NCBI GenBank assembly: GCA_015486145.1
Contig: WFSH01000139.1
Coordinates: 1 to 10,203 of the forward strand
DNA: 10,203 nucleotides
Direction of reading: 5' to 3'
Source: Mesoaciditogaceae bacterium
GTDB lineage: Bacteria; Thermotogota; Thermotogae; Mesoaciditogales; Mesoaciditogaceae
Part shown: piece by piece, positions 6,049 through 10,203 of the stretch
Layout of the letters: the number at the start of each line of letters is the position of its first letter
Numbering within the stretch: the first letter of the stretch is position 1
Notes under the pieces: generated by a model
What the model saw: only the letters and a program-made list of their open reading frames with translations
Told to the model about the DNA's origin: nothing
Database searches by the model: none
Translations under genes and position numbers: made by a program

Positions 6049-8295
6049 ATGCAGAAAACACAGAATGAAAAAGAAATTAAATTGGATATAGAAGGTATGA
6101 CGTGCGCTTCCTGCGTGAGAGCAGTTGAAAAATCACTGACAAAACTGGATGGAATCTCTTTTGTCTCGGTCAATCTTATGGATGAAAAGGCGGTTGTAAA
6201 ATTCGATCCCAAGTCTGTCAAAGTTAAAGAAATGGAAAAAAGCGTCAAAAAAGCAGGATACAAAGCCACAGCCATTTTAGATGACACTTATGATCGTGAT
6301 GAGATAAAGCGAAAAAAAGTTGTGAAGAACTTCAGAAATAGATTTATCATTTCTTCTGCCCTTGCTGCACCTTTGCTTATCATTTCCATAGCACACACTT
6401 TTAATTTCACCTTACCGGCAATAATATCTCCTCAGACTTTTCCCATCAATTTTGCAATTGTACAGTGGCTGCTCGTCATCCCCATAATCATAGTCGGAAG
6501 GAATTTTTATGTGAAGGGCATTCCGTTGCTCTTCAAAGGTGATCCCAACATGGATACTCTTGTAGGGCTCGGAACTGGAGCTGCCATCGTTTACAGCTTA
6601 TTTTCAACGTTCGAAATATTCTCTGGACATCCACAATACGTTTCAGGGCTTTATTTAGACACAGCAGGAGTGATCGTAGCTCTGATATCGCTTGGAAAAT
6701 TCTTTGAAAATTTATCTAAGTCAAGAACATCTACGGCAATAAAAAAGCTCATGAATTTAAGACCTAAGATAGCCATTGTGAAAGATGGAAATTCATATAG
6801 GGATGTGCCTGTGGAAAAAATAAAAGTTGGAGATGTGGTTCTCGTCAAAGCTGGAATGGCAATTCCAGTTGATGGCGTGGTCCTGAATGGTTCAAGTTCT
6901 ATAGATCAATCTATGTTAACTGGCGAGCCTATTCCGATAGATGCATTCAAGGGCACAAAAGTATCAGCCGGTAGCGTTAATCTCAATGGCACGCTGGAAA
7001 TAGAAGCACAGAAAGTGGGAAAAGACACGGTAATTTCTCAAATAATAAAGCTCATTCGAGATGCACAAGCATCCAAAGCACCTATTGCGAGACTTGCAGA
7101 TATTGTGAGTGGATACTTTGTTCCAATAGTCATAGGTATCGCGGTATTGACGTTCGTAATATGGCTGTTTTTGGGCTTGGGATTCGTTTTTGCACTTACC
7201 ATGAGTATAGCTGTTCTCGTCATTGCATGCCCATGTGCTTTAGGCTTGGCTACACCGACGGCAATAATGGTAGGAAGTGGAAAAGCCGCTGAAAATGGAG
7301 TTTTGTTCAAAAGCGGAGAGGCCTTGGAAACACTGAGAAAAATAGGTGCTTTTGTGTTTGATAAAACGGGCACGATCACGTATGGAAAATCTACGGTTTC
7401 TGAAGTTGTACCCATTGAGATTTCAAAAAATGACCTGTTGAAAATAGCGGCATCAATGGCAAGAAAAAGTTCTCATCCGTTGGATAAAGCGATTGTGAAT
7501 TTTTACAATTCAGACAAACTATTCGAAGTTGAAAATTTTCAGGCAATTCCCGGAAAAGGTATAACGGGTAAGGTCATGGGAAAAATGGTGAGAATTGGAA
7601 ATACAAAGCTTGTCAAAGCGACTCCAAAAGTTGAAAAAAGTCTTTCAGAAATAACTGAAAAAGGCGAAACCCCCGTACTTGTCGAGTACGCCGGAAATGT
7701 CATAGGTTTATTTGGTATATCTGACCGCATAAATGAAACTGCCGTGAATGCGATCAAATCGTTAAAACAAATGGGAAAAAAGGTTTATATGTTGACGGGG
7801 GACAACAAAAAATCCGCACAAATCATAGCAAAACAAGCTGGGATAGATGATTTCTTTGCTGAAGTGTTGCCGAATGGAAAAGCAAAAGTCGTGGAAGAAT
7901 TGAAGAAAAAAGGCTTCAAAATCGCAATGGTAGGAGATGGGATAAACGACTCCCCAGCTCTTGCTAAGGCAGATATAGGCATAGCTGTTTCATCTGGGAC
8001 GGATATAGCGATGGAAACTGCAGACGTCGTGCTGATGAAAAATAACCTCAAAAATTTGGTAAAGGCAATCGAACTCTCAAACGCAACCATAAAAAATGTC
8101 AAAGAAAATCTCTTCTGGGCATTCTTTTACAACATTGTAGGAATTCCCATAGCTGCTGGTATTCTTTACGTTCCATTTGGAATTTCTCTCAATCCCATGA
8201 TAGCCGCATTGGCAATGGCATTTTCATCGGTTACGGTGGTGACAAATGCTTTAAGACTTAAAGGTGTGAAATTGAAAGGAGATGTTGAAATATGA
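6049..8295 (+). CDS. copA: Copper-exporting P1B-type ATPase
   Basis: 748-residue inner-membrane ATPase that pumps Cu(I) out of the cytoplasm. In order: one N-terminal heavy-metal-associated domain (GMTCASC, C19/C22); four membrane segments (~100-215); actuator domain with TGEP at 291; membrane segment with C394-P395-C396; phosphorylation motif DKTGT (D438); SHP motif (H476-P477); hinge GDGIND at 629; and two last membrane segments. Y694-N695 in segment 7 and M723…S727 in segment 8, with the CPC motif, are the Cu(I) determinants of class IB-1 pumps. ATG 6049 is used: AAAGGAG ends 8 nt before it, whereas the in-frame GTG at 6040 overlaps that site. Its stop overlaps the copZ start (ATGA). The operator just upstream implies CsoR control. 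Confidence 0.96.
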   Translation: MQKTQNEKEIKLDIEGMTCASCVRAVEKSLTKLDGISFVSVNLMDEKAVVKFDPKSVKVKEMEKSVKKAGYKATAILDDTYDRDEIKRKKVVKNFRNRFIISSALAAPLLIISIAHTFNFTLPAIISPQTFPINFAIVQWLLVIPIIIVGRNFYVKGIPLLFKGDPNMDTLVGLGTGAAIVYSLFSTFEIFSGHPQYVSGLYLDTAGVIVALISLGKFFENLSKSRTSTAIKKLMNLRPKIAIVKDGNSYRDVPVEKIKVGDVVLVKAGMAIPVDGVVLNGSSSIDQSMLTGEPIPIDAFKGTKVSAGSVNLNGTLEIEAQKVGKDTVISQIIKLIRDAQASKAPIARLADIVSGYFVPIVIGIAVLTFVIWLFLGLGFVFALTMSIAVLVIACPCALGLATPTAIMVGSGKAAENGVLFKSGEALETLRKIGAFVFDKTGTITYGKSTVSEVVPIEISKNDLLKIAASMARKSSHPLDKAIVNFYNSDKLFEVENFQAIPGKGITGKVMGKMVRIGNTKLVKATPKVEKSLSEITEKGETPVLVEYAGNVIGLFGISDRINETAVNAIKSLKQMGKKVYMLTGDNKKSAQIIAKQAGIDDFFAEVLPNGKAKVVEELKKKGFKIAMVGDGINDSPALAKADIGIAVSSGTDIAMETADVVLMKNNLKNLVKAIELSNATIKNVKENLFWAFFYNIVGIPIAAGILYVPFGISLNPMIAALAMAFSSVTVVTNALRLKGVKLKGDVEI

Positions 8296-8495
8296 AATTG
8301 TACGTTGAAGGGATGACCTGTGAGCATTGCAAAATGCATGTTGAAAAAGCTCTAAAGAGCCTAAAAGGGGTTAAAAGTGCCTCAGTTGATCTTGAAAAGG
8401 GTACCGCAGAAGTAAAAACGAAAAAAGAAATTCCATTTGACATATTTAGGCAAGCAATTGAAGATGCAGGGTACAAACTTACAAAAATAGAATAA
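8292..8495 (+). CDS. copZ: Copper chaperone, heavy-metal-associated domain protein
   Basis: 67 residues forming a single ferredoxin-like heavy-metal-associated domain with GMTCEHC (C10, C13) and the typical ending AIEDAGYKL. Small proteins of this kind carry Cu(I) to CopA or CsoR in the cytoplasm. The start ATG overlaps the copA stop (ATGA), and AGGAG lies 9 nt upstream inside copA, so the two are translationally coupled. Length is normal for CopZ. Confidence 0.94.
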   Translation: MKLYVEGMTCEHCKMHVEKALKSLKGVKSASVDLEKGTAEVKTKKEIPFDIFRQAIEDAGYKLTKIE

Positions 8496-8505
8496 ACACT
8501 TTTAC

Positions 8506-8589
8506 GGGTAATACTTTTTAAACAGATGATTGGCAAATGGAAACTCAATTTGTGAATGGTCGGGCATGACAGGTACCGTTACGGACACA
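8506..8589. other. Spacer with short inverted repeats after copZ
   Basis: Part of a 165-bp gap between the copZ stop and the next likely start. TTGTG at 8549-8553 and CACAA at 8586-8590 enclose CCGT-T-ACGG (8576-8584). GGGTAATACTTTTTAAACA (8506-8524) resembles a segment of repeat copies A and B (16 of 19 positions against copy B), and GTACCG recurs at 8573, so this may be a decayed third copy. Function unknown. Confidence 0.35.
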
Positions 8590-8603
8590 ACAAATAAAAA
8601 AAT

Positions 8604-8621
8604 ATCTCGAAAGAGATTTTT
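8604..8621 (+). terminator. Weak hairpin with T-tract between copZ and the next gene
   Basis: ATCTC-GAAA-GAGAT is followed by TTTTT, with further A/T pairs possible outside one mismatch. The stem is short and AT-rich. It could be a partial terminator or attenuator lowering expression of the three downstream genes relative to copA-copZ. Confidence 0.45.
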
Positions 8622-8660
8622 AATGAAAGGAAAAATCATGTGGAAAGGATGGTGTTCAAA

Positions 8661-8900
8661 ATGAAACTTCAACATATTAAAGAAAAAATGACACTCAAAG
8701 AGATCATGGATATGGATCCATCTTTGGAGCCAGAGCTTTTTAAATTGGGGTTCAATGCATGCTGTTCTAAAATGGAAACACTTGAAACTTTTGCAAACGA
8801 TAAAAAAATAGATGTGAAAAGTGCTTTGAATGCCCTAAATTCAAAAATAGATGAAGTGAATAAAATTTCAGAGCTGCTCGAAGAATATGACCAACAATAA
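8661..8900 (+). CDS. Small ScdA_N (DUF542)-like di-cysteine protein
   Basis: 79 residues. The pattern MTLKEIMDMDPSLEPELFKLGF, then ACC (C34-C35), then LETFANDKKIDVKSALNAL is that of the ScdA_N/DUF542 domain, the N-terminal part of RIC/YtfE/ScdA proteins that repair stress-damaged iron-sulfur and diiron centres; the related DUF1858 fold has a similar layout with spaced cysteines. Here it stands alone, without the C-terminal hemerythrin-like diiron domain. The adjacent cysteines are kept and may bind metal or carry redox chemistry. ATG 8661 is chosen because AAGGATGG precedes it at a good distance; GTG 8640 and ATG 8649 are in-frame alternatives overlapping that site. It lies 18 nt before the YHS-SHOCT gene. 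A role in protecting iron-sulfur clusters from copper is inferred from context only. Confidence 0.8.
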   Translation: MKLQHIKEKMTLKEIMDMDPSLEPELFKLGFNACCSKMETLETFANDKKIDVKSALNALNSKIDEVNKISELLEEYDQQ

Positions 8901-8918
8901 AAAACTGAGGTGAGAAAA

Positions 8919-9350
8919 ATGGAAAGTTTGACGAAGTACAAAGATCCTGTATGCGGTATGTTGTTGACTTCACAAGAGGCTCAAGTCACCCTTGAACATA
9001 AAGGGAAAACCTACTATTTTTGTTCCCAATCTTGTGCCAATACTTTTAAAAAGGAACCTCAAAAATACACTGAAAATAATGAAATACCCCAATCAAAAAT
9101 TCACGATCACAAACATCACATGCCAAATAGTGACATGATGAAAGGAGGAAAAAATATGGATATGAAAAAAGGCGGATGCCAGCACATGGGAAAAATGAAA
9201 AGAGGAAAAATGGGAAGTATGACAAATGATCAAACTAGTCCTGAATCTAAAGCCAAGGGAGCCCTTGAAATTCTCAAAGAAAGATACGCCAAAGGTGAAA
9301 TAACCCTTCAAGAATATGAAGAGATGAAAAAAACGATCACTGAAGCATAA
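8919..9350 (+). CDS. YHS domain / His-Met-rich / SHOCT fusion protein
   Basis: 143 residues in three parts. Residues 5-50 are a YHS (TRASH-like) metal-binding domain: DPVCGM (C12), then KGKTYYFCSQSC (C35, C39) and NTFKKEPQKY. Residues ~62-101 are rich in His and Met with one Cys (HDHKHHM, QHMGKMKRGKMGSM), a composition typical of copper-binding linkers. Residues ~115-141 (ALEILKERYAKGEITLQEYEEM) match the SHOCT short C-terminal domain. No signal peptide or membrane segment is seen, so it is probably cytoplasmic. ATG 8919 follows TGAGGTGA by 5 nt; GTG 8910 overlaps that site. A second well-formed start lies inside (see 9143-9158). Predicted to bind Cu(I) or another soft metal; the precise task is unknown. 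Confidence 0.85.
   Translation: MESLTKYKDPVCGMLLTSQEAQVTLEHKGKTYYFCSQSCANTFKKEPQKYTENNEIPQSKIHDHKHHMPNSDMMKGGKNMDMKKGGCQHMGKMKRGKMGSMTNDQTSPESKAKGALEILKERYAKGEITLQEYEEMKKTITEA
9143..9158 (+). promoter_or_regulatory. Internal ribosome-binding site and in-frame ATG
   Basis: A perfect AGGAGG (9143-9148) stands 7 nt before ATG 9156-9158, in the reading frame of the YHS-SHOCT gene at residue 80. Initiation here would yield a separate 64-residue Met-rich SHOCT protein without the YHS domain. The site is as good as any true start in the window. The Lys-Gly-Gly codons that create it could also be coincidence. Confidence 0.5.
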
Positions 9351-9353
9351 ACG

Positions 9354-9965
9354 ATGAAAACTTACGTCAAATATGACCTATTTTCGAAATTTTACGATTT
9401 CTTCGAAAGTTTCTTGGAAAAAAGGAGTTTTTCAAAATGGCGCAGCTTGCTCTTTAAAATGATTCCACAAAATGCTAAAGTACTGGAAATTGGTGTGGGA
9501 ACAGGCAAAAACATACCTTACTATCCCGATAACGTGGATGTTGTGGGAATAGACTTTAGTCGAGGAATGTTGGAACGGGCAATTCTAAGATCCAAGAAAT
9601 ATCAAAACAAAAGAATAAAACTTATGAAAATGGACGTATCCAATATGAATTTTCCCGAAAATGCATTTGACTTTGTCGTGGCAACCTTTGTTTTTTGCAC
9701 CGTTCCCAACCCGATTTCCGGATTTAAAGAAACTAGGAGAGTTCTTAAGCCAAATGGTAAAGCCATTTTTCTTGAACACATGAGAAGTGATAAATGGATC
9801 AACAACGTACCACTTTATATGTTAAACCCCGTGGTTAAGTCACTTGTTGGAACTAGTGTGATAAGAAAGACAAAAGCGAACATTCTAAACTCTGGATTCA
9901 AAATTTTAGAAGAGAAAAACCTTTTTTCAGATATCGTGAAATTAATAGTTTGTGAAAAAAATTAA
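9354..9965 (+). CDS. Class I SAM-dependent methyltransferase
   Basis: 203 residues with a Rossmann-type methyltransferase fold. Motif I is VLEIGVGTGKN (E45-G51), the SAM-ribose acid is D67 (GIDFS), and motif II is near MDVSNMNF. Then come FDFVVATFVFCTVPNP, RRVLKPNGK and LEHMRS. This set resembles UbiE-like enzymes annotated as phospholipid (phosphatidylethanolamine) N-methyltransferases, but substrate cannot be read from sequence; small-molecule or metalloid methylation is also possible. It lacks the cysteine set of arsenite methyltransferase ArsM. ATG 9354 lies 3 nt after the preceding stop without a clear ribosome site, so translation is probably coupled. Last gene of the copper-linked unit. 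Confidence 0.85.
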   Translation: MKTYVKYDLFSKFYDFFESFLEKRSFSKWRSLLFKMIPQNAKVLEIGVGTGKNIPYYPDNVDVVGIDFSRGMLERAILRSKKYQNKRIKLMKMDVSNMNFPENAFDFVVATFVFCTVPNPISGFKETRRVLKPNGKAIFLEHMRSDKWINNVPLYMLNPVVKSLVGTSVIRKTKANILNSGFKILEEKNLFSDIVKLIVCEKN

Positions 9966-9996
9966 AGTCTTTTCCCTTTTTGCAAAACGGCATTCT

Positions 9997-10066
9997 AATG
10001 TTAAAGAATGGGATCTCTTCACGATAGTGTGGGTAGTATTTTTTAAATAACACATTCTTTGACATT
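9997..10066. repeat. 14-bp inverted repeat overlapping repeat copy B
   Basis: AATGTTAAAGAATG (9997-10010) and CATTCTTTGACATT (10053-10066) are inverted with one mismatch, 42 bp apart. The left arm can also pair with CATTCT at 9991-9996 in a small local hairpin. The right arm lies in repeat copy B. It starts about 30 bp after the methyltransferase stop, so it may help end transcription, but no good T-tract follows. Confidence 0.55.
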
Positions 10067-10088
10067 TTAGTACCGCTTTACAAGCGGT
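10017..10088 (+). repeat. 72-bp intergenic repeat, copy B
   Basis: Direct-repeat partner of 5834-5906 (about 82% identity over 73 aligned columns). It ends in a perfect hairpin ACCGCTT-TAC-AAGCGGT (10072-10088). In copy A the right arm is AAGCAGT, which still pairs through a G-U wobble when transcribed from the minus strand. The hairpin may therefore be selected. Confidence 0.8.
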
Positions 10089-10158
10089 GAGTGTAATCTT
10101 TTTGAAGCCTTGTCAAAACTGATTCGTTCTTTTATTTGGAGTCTTTGACCTTAACGTC

Positions 10159-10190
10159 ATCCTGAAAGTTCCGAAGGAACTATTCAGGAT
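10159..10190. repeat. Long hairpin at the right edge, probable dispersed repeat
   Basis: ATCCTGAA (10159-10166) pairs with TTCAGGAT (10183-10190), and AGTTCC (10167-10172) pairs with GGAACT (10176-10181), around a GAA loop with one bulged A. The 14-bp stem lies in a spacer. The GTCATCCTGA…TCAGGATCTC frame recalls short palindromic intergenic repeats found in many copies in some bacterial genomes. It has no T-tract on either strand. Confidence 0.6.
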
Positions 10191-10203
10191 CTCCAAGCAA
10201 CTA

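Noticed and set aside
10059..10064. Perfect TTGACA in repeat copy B as a promoter -35
   Set aside because: No acceptable -10 lies 16-18 bp downstream; the position is a GC-rich hairpin. Copy A has TTAACA instead.

Overview
The window looks like chromosomal DNA of an AT-rich anaerobic bacterium. It carries the classical oxygen-reduction kit of strict anaerobes (flavodiiron protein, desulfoferrodoxin, rubrerythrin, ferritin, peroxiredoxin) and shows no catalase or superoxide dismutase. The protein style (many Lys/Glu, AGA/ATA codons, a thermophile-type peroxiredoxin) would suit a Thermotogota-like organism, but this is an impression, not a demonstrated assignment. Nearly everything is coding. 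The genes fall into three transcription units plus repeat-rich spacers.

Region 1 (1-1477): a minus-strand gene runs off the left edge. It encodes a signalling protein with an N-terminal globin-like sensor domain followed by a GAF domain; the output domain lies outside the window. A 413-bp non-coding spacer separates it from the divergent stress operon.

Region 2 (1405-5310): a tightly packed six-gene plus-strand operon encodes a Fur/PerR-type repressor, flavodiiron protein, Prx6-like peroxiredoxin, two-iron superoxide reductase, ferritin and rubrerythrin. It has a good promoter, a Fur-family 7-1-7 operator placed at the expected transcription start, and a strong intrinsic terminator. Together the products would reduce O2 to water, superoxide to peroxide and peroxide to water, and would store the iron that would otherwise drive Fenton chemistry.

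Region 3 (5426-9965): a copper locus. csoR (minus strand) is divergent from copA-copZ, with a GC-rich CsoR-type operator just upstream of copA. Downstream in the same direction, after a 165-bp gap, come three further genes: a stand-alone ScdA_N-type (di-cysteine) small protein, a YHS / His-Met-rich / SHOCT fusion with a well-formed internal translation start, and a class I SAM methyltransferase. These three are the least conventional part of the window and may form a metal-handling or iron-sulfur-repair extension of copper efflux.

Region 4 (spacers): a ~73-bp imperfect repeat occurs twice in the same orientation, at 5834-5906 and 10017-10088, bracketing the whole copper operon. The right edge holds a second, unrelated strong hairpin that looks like a dispersed intergenic repeat. 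No tRNA, rRNA, CRISPR array, transposase or phage gene was seen.
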